DNA of 64,000 nucleotides, from assembly GCA_965262665.1 (NCBI GenBank), contig CBDHFR010000004.1, positions 3,534,001 through 3,598,000 of the forward strand. The letters run 5' to 3'. Below, piece by piece: positions 19,718 to 28,581 of the stretch. Within the stretch, counting starts at the first letter, position 1, and each line of letters starts with the position of its first letter. Origin of the DNA: CBDBND01 sp965262665 (GTDB lineage: Bacteria; Pseudomonadota; Alphaproteobacteria; Rhodospirillales; Rhodospirillaceae). Both the position numbers and the translations under genes were made by a program. The notes beneath the pieces were generated by a model that worked only from the letters and a program-made list of their open reading frames with translations, had not been told where the DNA came from and made no database searches.

Positions 19718-20716
19718 ATGATTGTCTCATCTGTCGACCGCGTTCTTCTCGAACGCCGCCGCGCCTTGGGGGCCGGTGTCGCCTTGGCCGCCGTTGCCGC
19801 CGGCCTCGGATCCACTTTGGGCTCCACAACCGCGCGCGCTGAGTCCAACGGCTTCGCCACAGAACTCGACTTCGGTGGCACATTCGATCCTATGAAGGCG
19901 GAGCACAACACATTGGCCTTCTGCAAACTGATGTCTGATACCCGCGACGGTGTGGAAACCTGCGGCTACTTCAAAGGCAATGTTCTTGCCTATGTGGGTC
20001 CGACCAAACGCTTGGAACCGCTGTTCGGTTACGAAGGCTTCGGCATGACCCGCACCTTCCAAATCGACGACTACGCCTGGCGCAAGCTGCACAAGGAGGT
20101 GTCCTATTACACCGACCTCAAGACCGGCGAGGTCATGGACAAGTGGCACAACCCGTTTCTCGACGAGACAGTTAAGGTGGTGCAGGTGCACAACGACGTG
20201 GTCAATTCCCGCTGGGCGCCGACTTACTCTTTCGGTGTGGGTCCATCTAAAGTGACCTATCCATTCATGTTCCCCTGGGTGGTGATGGGCGACAACGCCA
20301 TCGTCGACTTCGGCGTCAACACCACCCACAAGGCCGTATTACAGCCCGAGGAATGGCCGCGGGAATCCCACGGTGCGATCACCCAAGTGATGGAAGCCAT
20401 TCAGGTTCACGCCCGGTTGTCCGATCTCGTGGATCCCAAACAAACCCGGGTGCAGGCCTCTGGCTCGTGGCAGCGCATCGCGCCGTGGCTACCGTGGATG
20501 CTGATGGGCCAACGGCCAGGACATCTGTTCTATAAAACCGTAACCCGGCGTATGGAAGAAGGGGTGGACGGGTTGCCGCAGCACATCAAGGACTACACGG
20601 AGGCGAACTATCCCTCTTATTTCACTGCACCGACGGAATGGCAGGAACCCAATGTGTCCAGCTATGAAGTCTATGAGCGGGAAATGGATCCTCAGCCCTT
20701 TAAAGAAGGGGTTTGA
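19718..20716 (+). CDS. DUF1838 family protein, exported
   Basis: 332 residues. The N-terminus has ERRRALGAGVALAAVAAGLG ending ARA, a Tat-like or Sec signal with an arginine cluster, so the product is probably periplasmic. The body matches the DUF1838 pattern: long, Trp/Tyr-rich, with CKLMSDTRDGVETCGYFKGN, SYYTDLKTGEVMDKWHNPF and WLPWMLMGQRPGHLFYKT. The biochemical role of the family is unknown to me; members are frequent in marine alphaproteobacteria and sphingomonads. Intact and apparently monocistronic. Confidence 0.82.
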   Translation: MIVSSVDRVLLERRRALGAGVALAAVAAGLGSTLGSTTARAESNGFATELDFGGTFDPMKAEHNTLAFCKLMSDTRDGVETCGYFKGNVLAYVGPTKRLEPLFGYEGFGMTRTFQIDDYAWRKLHKEVSYYTDLKTGEVMDKWHNPFLDETVKVVQVHNDVVNSRWAPTYSFGVGPSKVTYPFMFPWVVMGDNAIVDFGVNTTHKAVLQPEEWPRESHGAITQVMEAIQVHARLSDLVDPKQTRVQASGSWQRIAPWLPWMLMGQRPGHLFYKTVTRRMEEGVDGLPQHIKDYTEANYPSYFTAPTEWQEPNVSSYEVYEREMDPQPFKEGV

Positions 20717-20765
20717 TAGCAAGAATCGGGTCGCCTCACTCCAAGTGAGAGCCTAGGGTGAGGCC

Positions 20766-21630
20766 ATGCCCAAGGATGCCTCATCCGACAGTGCTGACAC
20801 CAACGCCAAACTGGCGCGTGATTGTGCGCGTGTTGAACAGGCCATTGCCTACTTGATTGACCATCAAAGCGACCAGCCGGAGCTGGACGCGGTGGCCGAC
20901 CATATCGGCCTGAGCCCCTTCCACACCCAACGCCTATTCACCCGCTGGGCGGGGGTCAGCCCGAAAAAGTTTCTCTCCTATGTGACGGTCGAACAGGCCA
21001 AGCAGAAGCTGGAAGAGTCGGCCAGTGTATTCGATGCCTCCCTGGATGTGGGATTGTCGGGGCCGTCCCGGCTGCACGATATGATGGTCACCGCCGAAGC
21101 TTATGACACCGGGTGAATACAAAGCGCAGGGCGCTGACCTCACGATTCGTTATGGTGTTGCGGCCACGCCCTATGGTGAAGCGCTCGTCATGGTGTCCGA
21201 ACGCGGCTTATGCGGTCTGGAATTTATCGACGGTGATGAACAAGATAATCTCAACAATGCTAAGGCCCGCTGGCCGCTGAGCCGATTTGTCGAGGACGCG
21301 GATGCTGTCGCATTCGTATCCGCGGACATATTCTCTGGTGGCGACGTTTCCATTCTGCTCAAGGGAACGCCGTGGCAAATTCAGGTGTGGTCAGCGCTGT
21401 TGCGCATTCCGCCGGGCAGCATCGTTAGCTATGGCCAAATCGCCGACGCAGTCTGTACCCGCAAAGCGTCGCGCACCGTGGGCACGGCCGTGGCCGCCAA
21501 TCACGTCGGCTATGTGGTGCCCTGTCACCGGGTGCTGCGGTCCACTGGGTTGTTCAAACGCTATCGCTGGGGCGCGCCGCGCCGCTGGGCCATGCTGGCC
21601 CGCGAGGTATGTTCTCAAGAATCAGTCTAA
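20766..21630 (+). pseudogene. Ada-like AraC/methylated-DNA methyltransferase, frameshifted
   Basis: N-terminal part (20,766-21,116) is an AraC-type HTH of the Ada/Ogt fusion kind (PELDAVADHIGLSPFHTQRL, WAGVSPKKFLSYVTVEQAKQ). The C-terminal part (21,103-21,630) is an O6-alkylguanine-DNA alkyltransferase (GTPWQIQVWSALLRIPPGS, SYGQIADAV, active site VVPCHRVLRSTG). The join should read TAEA-MTPGEYKAQG, but one extra T (GCTTATGACA) near 21,103 ends the first half at TGA 21,114-21,116. The second half has its own ATG at 21,103, overlapping the first stop, so two separate polypeptides could in principle still be made. The AGT catalytic Cys is intact. Confidence 0.85.
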
Positions 21631-21660
21631 CCATCTGATATATAATTCATATTTTCCCCT

Positions 21661-21688
21661 CTTGACCGACCAGGAAGGCACCTTATGT
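21661..21688 (+). promoter_or_regulatory. RpoH (sigma-32) heat-shock promoter
   Basis: CTTG at 21,661-21,664, a 17-base spacer, then CTTATGT at 21,682-21,688. This fits the alphaproteobacterial RpoH consensus CTTG-N17/18-CYTATNT. It points toward the Hsp20 gene 118 bases downstream. Confidence 0.75.
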
Positions 21689-21694
21689 GAAGGG

Positions 21695-21808
21695 TGACGG
21701 GCGCCGGTTTCGGGCTCGTCATTAGGCTAAACCGGGCGTGACCACTGCGGTGCGTTTTGGGGCCGCAGTGGTACGCCGAACGATATTGCTCAAGGAGGAT
21801 ATCAAATG
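21695..21808 (+). promoter_or_regulatory. ROSE-type RNA thermometer in hsp20 leader
   Basis: The leader folds into successive stems: CCGGTTT ... AAACCGG (about 21,699-21,732), ACCACTGCGG ... CCGCAGTGGT (about 21,740-21,774), and a terminal hairpin in which TTGCT pairs with the Shine-Dalgarno (TTGCTCAAGGAGGAT, 21,787-21,801) seven bases before the ATG. The last element matches the conserved ROSE hairpin that melts on heat shock in rhizobial and other alphaproteobacterial small heat-shock genes. Confidence 0.8.
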
Positions 21809-22276
21809 CGTTCACTCGATCTTGCCCCACTCTTTCGTTCTACCGTCGGATTCGACAACCTCACTCGCGTTCTCGATTCAGTAACCCGTCTTGACGACGC
21901 GCGTATCTCTTATCCGCCCTAGAACATCGTCAAAGCATCTGAGGACGGCTACCAAATTACCTTTGCCATCGCCGGGTTCGGCGAAGAAGACATCGACATC
22001 ACCGTCGAAAACAATGCACTGACCGTCAAAGGCAAAGTCGCTCAGGACAATGACGAGGCGACCTATCTCCATCGCGGCATTGCCGGCCGCTCCTTCGAGC
22101 GCCGCTTCCAGTTGGCCGACCATATCCAGGTCACCGACGCGACCATGGAAAACGGTCTGCTCCACGTCTACCTCAAGCGTGAAGTGCCGGAAGCCTTAAA
22201 GCCCCGGTCCATCGCCATAGGGTCTGCCAAAACCCACAAGCAAATTGAAGGCAGCACAAAACAAAAGGCGGCCTAA
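21806..22276 (+). pseudogene. Small heat-shock protein (IbpA/Hsp20) with amber codon
   Basis: Alpha-crystallin type holdase. ATG 21,806; RSLDLAPLFRSTVGFDN and RLDDARISYPP lead to a TAG at 21,920-21,922, where relatives have Tyr or similar (YPPYNI). The same frame then continues intact: VKASEDGYQITFAIAGFGEE, ENNALTVKGKV, GIAGRSFERRFQLADHIQV, ENGLLHVYLKREVPE, ending at TAA 22,274-22,276. 156 codons, the normal length. The regulatory apparatus (RpoH promoter, ROSE) is intact, so the nonsense mutation is probably recent. A terminator follows. Confidence 0.88.
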
Positions 22277-22329
22277 CGTCCAAACCAAACCCCTGATCGG
22301 CCCTTTCCCCTCGGGCCCGATCCCCCTCT

Positions 22330-22364
22330 GCCCCCGCGGATCGATCTGCGGGGGCTTTTGTTTT
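22330..22364 (+). terminator. Rho-independent terminator of hsp20
   Basis: Eight-base-pair stem GCCCCCGC / GCGGGGGC with a 10-base loop that is itself palindromic (GATCGATC), followed by TTTTGTTTT. Confidence 0.85.
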
Positions 22365-22403
22365 ACGGTTCAGGGAAATTCATTGTTAGGGGAGCGCACC
22401 GCC

Positions 22404-22700
22404 ATGGCCCACCAAGAAAACGTCATTTCCATTTATCCCAAGAACGAAGAACGCTTCGGCCTCAGCTATGCGGTCAAGGCGGGGAAAACGATCTATCTTT
22501 CCGGTCTGCTTGCTGCCGATGACGATTTCAATCTGGTCGGCGAGAACGACATGGAAGCGCAGATCCGCTGCATCTATGAGCGCATGCAATTCGTGCTCGG
22601 CAAATGTTGTGCCGACCTGTGTCATGTGGTCAGCGAGATCAACTTCACCACCAACACGCCGGAACTCAGCAGGGCCTCTTGGGTGGAGTCGGTCTATGCC
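22404..22700 (+). pseudogene. RidA-family protein, 5' part, truncated by IS256 fragment
   Basis: RidA/YjgF enamine-imine deaminase family, start ATG 22,404 with RBS AGGGGAG. The first ~98 residues are normal: YAVKAGKTIYLSGLLAADDD, MEAQIRCIYERMQFVLGKCC, VVSEINFTTNTPELSRASW. Usual C-terminal strands with the family Arg and Glu (PxRxxV.V) are lost; near VESVYA the frame passes without a stop into an IS256 transposase, giving one open frame from 22,404 to 23,441 (345 codons). Confidence 0.8.
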
Positions 22701-23627
22701 ATCGTCTACTTCGATGCGGTGCGGGTGAAGATCCGTGACGAAGGGCTGGTCAAAAACAAGGCGGTCTATCTCGCCATCGGTTACACCTGCGACGGCTACA
22801 AGCAGATATTGGGGATGTGGGTCGAGCAGACCGAGGGGGCCAAGTTCTGGCCGAGCGTCATGAATGACCTGAAGGCTCGGGGTCTTAAGGACATCCTGAT
22901 CGCGGTGGTGGATGGTCTGAGCGGCTTTCCGGAAGCCATTGAGACGGCCTATCCGCGGACTCTGGTCCAGACCTGCATCGTGCATCTGATCCGCAACTCG
23001 ATGGCCTACGGTTCCTGGAAGGAGCGCAAGCTCAGCGCCGCTGCGCTGAAGGCCATCTACCAGGCGGAGAATGCCGGTGCCGCTCTGGCGGTCCTGGCGG
23101 CCCTGGCGGCGTTTGAGGCGGGCGAGTGGGGCCGGAAGTATCCGGCCATCGCCAGGAGCTGGCGGCGCCAATGGGAGCAGGTCATTCCCTTCTTTGCCTT
23201 CTCGGCGCCGATCCGCAGGGTGATCTACACGACCAACGCCGTTGAGAGCTTGAACAGTACCGTACGACGGGCGGTGCGGAGCAAAGGCCACTTTGCCCAC
23301 GACGACGCGGCCAAGAAGCTGATCTATCCGGCCTTACGGGGCGTTGCGGCAAAGTGGAAACGGCCGCCTCAATTCTGGTGGCAGGTGAAAGGCGAATTTG
23401 CCATCCGCTTCGAGGAGCGGTTTAGAATGGTCCAAGGGTGAGCGCGATCCTCGTGCTGCCAGTCAGCCATCCAACGGCGCCCTCCCTCCAGGAGCTTCCC
23501 TTCGGGACTCCTCCTGGACCGAGGACATCGCCGGCTGGCATGGGTTTATCACCAGGGTCGCTCACAAACCAGGGAACGGGTTCCCTGGTTTGTGTAAATC
23601 AGCTCACACACAAAGTTTCTGACACTC
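22695..23627 (+). mobile_element. IS256-family fragment with complete catalytic domain
   Basis: C-terminal two thirds of an IS256-family transposase, in frame behind RidA and ending at TGA 23,439-23,441. All three catalytic residues are visible: D in VYFDAVRVKIRDEG, D in AVVDGLSGFPEAI, E in TTNAVESLNSTVRR; also the family Cys-His block QTCIVHLIRNSMAYGSWKER. The N-terminal DNA-binding part is missing. The 3' non-coding tail has a strong hairpin (23,567-23,597, ACCAGGGAA / TTCCCTGGT) and an end-like CACACAAAGTTTCTGACA near 23,627. Confidence 0.8.
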
Positions 23628-23753
23628 ACCATCCGGCCGTTGGACGGCAACATCCCGCCTCGCGATCAGGTGGGCCGACCTTACTATCAGCGTTCCGGCG
23701 CGGAAGACAAACTAGCGAATATGAAAGACATCAAGATCTCCTAAACAGCGCGC

Positions 23754-25398
23754 TTATCCTTGCATGGATGATTCTTCGGTGGTGATAGATATCACCCGAT
23801 CTGCGGGAAGAGTTAGCACTGCCGATGTCCCTTCACCCGCCACACTGTCGAGATGAACCGTTCCACCGTGCAACTCCGCCACACGCAAACTGATTACCAA
23901 TCCCAAACCAATGCCCGTTGTCTCTTGCCGGTACGGATCGCTGGAACGATGAAACGGTTGAAACAAAGTACGCATAACAGCGTCCGGAATTCCAGGACCG
24001 CGATCCTGTATGGACAGGGAAAACGTGCCATCGCTGCTGCATGCGGCATTTATATCGATTTTTTGATCTTTTTCTGAAGCCTTGGCAGCATTGGTCAGCA
24101 AATTGGTGATGATCTGAATGAGTTTGGTCCGGTCTCCATTAACGGAAAGGTCCGATGGAGAAATTGACCGTTCAATAACAATGTCCGGCCAGGATGGCCC
24201 GACCAACCGCATGGCCGTCTTTGATCAGTTCAGACACACTACAGACCTCTTCCTCTAGATTGATTTGTTCCGCTTCAATCTTAGCCAAATCGAGGATGGC
24301 ATCGATCACTTCCAGCAAGTGATTGGAGGTTGAGTGGATGTCATCCACATATTCCAAGTATTTCGGTGACCCAACTGGCCCGAACATTTCCGATTTCAAA
24401 ATGTTGGAGAAACCAATGATCGCGTTGAGTGGTGTGCGCAGTTCGTGACTCATATTGGCCAGGAATACTGATTTGGCGCTGTTTGCCGCGATGGCATCAT
24501 CCATCGCCTTGACGATGTCTTTTTCCTGATCAGCCAACTGCCGAAGTGTTGCCTGCCACATGCGCGCGAGCATAAATCCGATGGTGCCAATGGTGACAAA
24601 AGTAATGGCCAATATTGGTAGAACGACCATGAGCCAAGTTTGACCCGGCTGTGCAGGAGTCCAGGTGACCCATCCCACGGACTGGCCGTTGAAATCCTTT
24701 AAGCCAATTGAAGGTGTTTCCGGAGTTGAATTGACACACCGTAAATCCGCCAAAGAAAAATCCGTTGAGAAATTCATTAACAGATCCGGCGTAATAGCAC
24801 GGCCAAAGACAAGAATGGGCCTATCTGACCCGATGTAGGTTTCCGCTGGATACTCTGGTGATACTGGAACCACAGATACAAAGAAAACTTGATCTTGAAA
24901 CTGAAGATAGCCGGTGGTGGCAATGGGTGGATCGACAGGGCCGTTTCGGGCTGCCTCAAACGTTGCCGCCAAGGCTTCCATCGATACGTCTATTTCGGTT
25001 GATGCGCGTTGTTCACCGTCCTGAACGTACAGAATGGGACTGTCGTCGCGGTCGAAGACCAACGTGAGGGAAATTTCCGCGGTTTCGTGTACGAAAGCAC
25101 CAATGTTATTCTCGACCCAAACAGGATCGAACCTGGCCTCAACCTGTTCGACCATGTCGTCCCAGAAGGCATGTTCCACACCTTCAATCCCAAGGTCGGA
25201 TAGTTGAGAGGAGAGTACCGAATCCAAAGCCATGAGCCCGGTTTCTACCTCAACGTCATTGGCCCGGTTCGATGCGGATAGCACGACAGCAAATGCGGCA
25301 GCAAAGATGACGAAGAGCAACAGACCCGCAAGCCAAAGAAAGCGTGTCCATAAAAACTGCTCACGCGTCTTTGCTGTGCGATCTGGTGTCTCGCTCAT
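23754..25398 (-). pseudogene. Sensor histidine kinase (CHASE4-like), frameshifted
   Basis: Membrane kinase start ATG 25,398: TM1 about 20-42 (WLAGLLLFVIFAAAFAVVLS), periplasmic sensor with CHASE4 features (DLGIEGVEHAFWDDMVEQVE, FVHETAEISLTLVFDRD), TM2 about 266-288 (TWLMVVLPILAITFVTIGTI), HisKA with phospho-His (FLANMSHELRTPLNAIIGFS), then at about 24,205 a one-base shift (GACGGCCATG) separates it from the HATPase domain (LTNAAKAS, IQDRGPGIPD, GIGLGLVISLRVAELHGGTV) that ends at 23,754. About 548 codons in all. The upstream ORF has no ATP-binding domain, so signalling is lost. Confidence 0.85.
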
Positions 25399-25520
25399 GG
25401 ATCCCCGTTTGTCTGAGCAGGTGCGCCAACCCGTGAGACGCGCCTCACCAACCATTCTCCCAACATGATCAAACTATAGGATTTTCGCGATCGATCGCCC
25501 AGCGCTTAGAATTCAAGGTT

Positions 25521-26462
25521 TCACGTCAAACCGATCTCCGCCAAGCGCTGTTCAAGAAACGCCTGGGACGTGATGGGCGCGGGATAGCGATCAGGATTTT
25601 CGACAGTGATACAACCGGGCAGGGTTTTGATCTCCACGTCCGGCGCGAAGTGCAGAAAGTAGGGCATGGAGTAGCGGGGAACCCGGGCCGCATCGCCCAT
25701 AGGCCGAGTCACTCGGTGGGTGGTGCTGGGCAGAACATGATTGGTCAGCCGTTGCAACATGTCTCCCACATTACAAACGATGGCACTGGCGTCGGCATGG
25801 ACCGTCAACCACGTTCCGTCCCGGCGCAAAATCTCAAGACCGGCTTGATCGGCGCCAACTAACAGCGTGATGACATTGATGTCTTCATGGGCGGCAGCTC
25901 GCTCGCCTGGTTCGTCGGTGTCGCAGGGCGGGTAATGCAGCAGACGCAAAATACTGTTACCACCGGCTACCCGGTTTTCGAAATAGGTTTCCTCTTGATC
26001 GAGGTATGTGGCCACGGCTGCCAGCAGGCGCCAGCCCAAGGAGTCCATGGCATTGAAGAAGGCAAGGCAACTGTCATGAAAGTCGGTTACGTCTCCCGGC
26101 CATAAATTCTCCGGCATGGTTTCTTTAAGCGGATCACTCGCGTCAAGCTCCCGGCCCACATGCCAGAACTCCTTACGGTCAGGGATAGTGGCGTCCTTGG
26201 CCGTCTCTACACCAAAGGGGGTGTAACCGCGCTGTCCGCCACCGCCGGCCACGAAATAGCGCATTTTGGCAGCGAGGGGCTGGGCGAAAAACGCACGGGT
26301 TACTTCAAGACAGTTATCGATAACCGCTTGTTCGATGCCGTGGCCGACCACCACCACAAAGCCTGTGTCCGTCCAGGCGGTGCCGAGTTCGTCGCCGAAA
26401 CGGGATAGATCGTTTCCGATGTCCTGAGCGTCCACGCAGGGAATGCCGCTGGCAAGGGTCAT
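25521..26462 (-). CDS. 2-oxoglutarate/Fe(II)-dependent oxygenase (isopenicillin N synthase family)
   Basis: Cytosolic non-haem iron oxygenase of 313 residues from ATG 26,462. DIOX_N domain (IPCVDAQDIGNDLSRFGDEL, TGFVVVVGHGIEQAV, GQRGYTPFGVETAKD) followed by the 2OG-Fe(II) domain with iron ligands HxD (AAHEDINVITLLV) and distal His (TTHRVTRPMGD), then the 2OG-binding Arg-x-Ser (PRYSMPYFLHF). Intact. Substrate unknown; close relatives are simply called flavonol-synthase-like. No operon partner; the kinase pseudogene lies 122 bases away on the same strand. No clear Shine-Dalgarno. Confidence 0.85.
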   Translation of the reverse strand: MTLASGIPCVDAQDIGNDLSRFGDELGTAWTDTGFVVVVGHGIEQAVIDNCLEVTRAFFAQPLAAKMRYFVAGGGGQRGYTPFGVETAKDATIPDRKEFWHVGRELDASDPLKETMPENLWPGDVTDFHDSCLAFFNAMDSLGWRLLAAVATYLDQEETYFENRVAGGNSILRLLHYPPCDTDEPGERAAAHEDINVITLLVGADQAGLEILRRDGTWLTVHADASAIVCNVGDMLQRLTNHVLPSTTHRVTRPMGDAARVPRYSMPYFLHFAPDVEIKTLPGCITVENPDRYPAPITSQAFLEQRLAEIGLT

Positions 26463-26798
26463 GGGGTATCGGCCGCGCAAGAAGTAAAAAGGAATGGTAC
26501 CCCTCCACCAGCACCAAATTGAGCATTTAAGCAACTGTTTTTGCAAGTAAAAGCACCTAAACGTTTATCCTTTTCCCACGATTTCTCCTACGTGGCCGCG
26601 TCTGTCATCCATCATGAGGCGCGCAGTTCTTAGTTGGTTCGGGCGTTTCAAATTTAGTTTTATTGATCATATAGTAGAAATTTTAGGGACTTATATCGGA
26701 TAGTGCCCAATTTGATCACGTTGTTCGATGGAAGGGTCTGTGTATTGAGGCTAGGAGTCAGCCAGGGCATGGTCGCCTAGTTAAGGAGAAGATTGGCT
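26463..26798. other. Intergenic, AT-richer, no gene recognised
   Basis: About 330 bases between the oxygenase start and the small split gene. No convincing ORF. GTTAAGGAGAAG just before 26,799 is a good ribosome site for that gene; TTGATCACGTTGTTCGATGG-type spaced elements could be its promoter but are not diagnostic. Confidence 0.4.
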
Positions 26799-26876
26799 AT
26801 GGCTGAGAAATCGCCAAAGAGCACCAAGGAGTCACGCCCGATTACGCTTGTCCGGTCTACTTACCAGCCGTCTTAG

Positions 26877-27782
26877 AGGCCGTTTCGAAAGGGGTTGAGT
26901 GGCCGGTGTCGATGTGATTCCAGGAAGGTTGCTGAAACCGATCTGGAGCCGCCATGTGGACGCCGACCACCCGAGAGCAGCATAGCCGCAAGGCGCTGCG
27001 TTATCAGACTGATTTGACCGCTGCGGAGTGGGTTGTGATCGAGCCTCATTTGCCTCCGGCTCATGGCACGGGACGGCCCCGGTCATGGCCGATGCGAGAG
27101 ATCGTCAACGGCATTTTCTACGTGATGCGGGCTGGCTGCCCTTGGCGCTTGCTGCCAAGCGATTTACCACCGTGGGGCACGATCTATCGCTGGTTCGCTA
27201 AGTTCCGCGACGACGGCCTCCTTGAGAAGATCAACCACTTTCTGGTCATGGCCGATCGCGAGCGGGTCGGACGCGAGGCCAGCCCGAGCGGCGCGATTAT
27301 CGACAGCCAGAGCGTCAAGACGACCGAGGCTGGTGGCCCCCGCGGCTACGATGCGGGCAAGAAGATCAAGGGGCGCAAGCGCCACGCGCTGGTCGACACC
27401 GACGGGCGCGGCCTCGTGCTCGAGGCGCATCCGGCGAGTATCCAGGACCGCGATGGTGGCGGGCCGCTGCTGTGCGCCTCACGCGGCTCGTTTCCGTTCA
27501 TCGAGAAGGTCTTTGCCGACAGCGGCTACGCCGGCGAGAAGGTCGCCACGGCCACCATGATCGCCGTCGAGATCGTGCGCAAAAGCCCCGATCAGGTCGG
27601 CTTCGCCGTCCAACCGCGCCGCTGGGTCGTGGAGCGCTTCTTCGCCTGGATCAACCGCAACCGGCGACTGGCAAAGGACTTCGAGGCCACCATCGCCTCG
27701 GCCCGCGCCTTCCTCTACGCCGCCTCCGTCATGCTCCTCGTCCGCAGATTGGCCCGAGCCGCATGACTTTCGAAACCGACTC
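26877..27782 (+). mobile_element. Complete IS5-family element
   Basis: About 0.9 kb, with terminal inverted repeats GAGGCCGTTTCGAAAG (26,877) and, inverted at 27,782, GAGTCGGTTTCGAAAG. One intact transposase. Target duplication is TA or TCT depending on where the end is placed. It is the only apparently intact, potentially active IS in the window. Confidence 0.85.
26954..27766 (+). CDS. IS5-family transposase (DDE)
   Basis: 270 residues, full length. N-terminal DUF4096-like part (DLTAAEWVVIEPHLPPAHG, MRAGCPWRLLPSDLPPWGTI), catalytic Asp in GAIIDSQSVKTTEAGGPRG, Asp in KVFADSGYAGEKV, Glu in WVVERFFAWINRNRRLAKDF. Intact, and inserted inside the small gene at 26,799-27,891. Confidence 0.92.
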   Translation: MWTPTTREQHSRKALRYQTDLTAAEWVVIEPHLPPAHGTGRPRSWPMREIVNGIFYVMRAGCPWRLLPSDLPPWGTIYRWFAKFRDDGLLEKINHFLVMADRERVGREASPSGAIIDSQSVKTTEAGGPRGYDAGKKIKGRKRHALVDTDGRGLVLEAHPASIQDRDGGGPLLCASRGSFPFIEKVFADSGYAGEKVATATMIAVEIVRKSPDQVGFAVQPRRWVVERFFAWINRNRRLAKDFEATIASARAFLYAASVMLLVRRLARAA

Positions 27783-27962
27783 TAAGGCTGAGCTTGAAAA
27801 GACCCTGGAATTCCCTAAAGGCACTACCCCCGACGATCTGGCGGAAGCCCTCACCCAGACGGTGAGCATAACCTACAAGCGCCGCCCATAACCTATTGAT
27901 TTTGAGTCGATTTTCAAGGCTTTGTGCTTGACGGTGTGAGGCCTACTAGATATAACGCCAGA

Positions 27963-27995
27963 GCCCTTGGGAGTGGTTCCCAAGGGCTTTGTTGT
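27963..27995 (+). terminator. Rho-independent terminator
   Basis: Stem AGCCCTTGGGA / TCCCAAGGGCT with loop GTGGT, followed by TTGTTG. It lies 72 bases after the small split gene, whose terminator it probably is. Confidence 0.75.
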
Positions 27996-28059
27996 GCTAC
28001 GAGCTTTTGGTCGATCGCACCGTCAGCTGATTCTCCCCTACAGAAATTAGTCAGCGGTG

Positions 28060-28320
28060 TCAAGGCCTGGGGCTCCAGTCACAGGAGCGTATTCTGCCGC
28101 CAGAACCACCAAGACCGCCAACCCCGCCGGAACGACCCCGGCCAGCCTGGGCATGACCGGGCGCATGATGCAACGACACAAACACTTCCCGGGTGTGCCG
28201 GCGCACTTCGCAGATGTAATCCTTCACAATGGTGTAGCCGCCCTCAAAGCCATACTCGGCGCAGAGCCGTTCAAAGATGAGCAACTCGACCGCCTGACTG
28301 ACGGCCGCGGCGCAAGCCTG
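28060..28320 (-). mobile_element. IS21-family istA fragment
   Basis: Minus-strand piece reading FERLCAEYGFEGGYTIVKDY, ICEVRRHTREVFVSLHHAPG and HAQ, the standard IstA segment before its catalytic domain; both sides are lost. It marks the left edge of the inositol-phosphate operon and truncates the gene fragment that follows. Confidence 0.7.
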
Positions 28321-28321
28321 A

Positions 28322-28531
28322 CCGATCAAGTTCGGGAAGCGATGGGGTTTTCACCTGGAGCCCGACTACGACCCGTTTCTTTCCAGGCTTCTGGTCTTGG
28401 CTACCGAGGCGAGGCGCCGCGGTACGTTTTCGGTGGAACGCCTTGAGCTCATCGTCGATCTGCTGGAGCTGGATGAGCAGAGGAAGTCGGTGCTGCTCGG
28501 TACGGAAGATGCTATGAAATCAATAGATTGA
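28322..28531 (+). pseudogene. C-terminal fragment of an unrecognised gene before ino1
   Basis: Open from the IS21 fragment to TGA 28,529-28,531 with no start codon: KFGKRWGFHLEPDYDPFLSR, then LLVLATEARRRGTFSVERLE and DLLELDEQRKSVLLGTEDAM. The codon usage is the GC-rich style of the genes after it, and it ends 50 bases before ino1, so it is probably the truncated first gene of that operon. Family not recognised. Confidence 0.5.
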
Positions 28532-28581
28532 GCGCCGCCGCGCGGCGGCGCTTGGACTGTAGAAGCAAAGGAGAAGACGAC

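Larger units (their letters stand above)
26799..27891 (+). pseudogene. Small ~60-residue protein gene split by IS5
   Basis: 5' part: ATG 26,799 with RBS AAGGAGAA, MAEKSPKSTKESRPITLVRS then TYQPS and a TAG created at the IS junction. 3' part after the IS: SKAELEKTLEFPKGTTPDD then LAEALTQTVSITYKRRP, stop 27,889-27,891. If TCT is taken as the duplicated target, the two halves rejoin in frame to a basic protein of about 61 residues. No function recognised. A terminator follows at 27,963. Confidence 0.65.

Noticed and set aside
22386..23300. A 304-codon minus-strand frame opposite RidA-IS256
   Set aside because: Antisense to two well-recognised domains.
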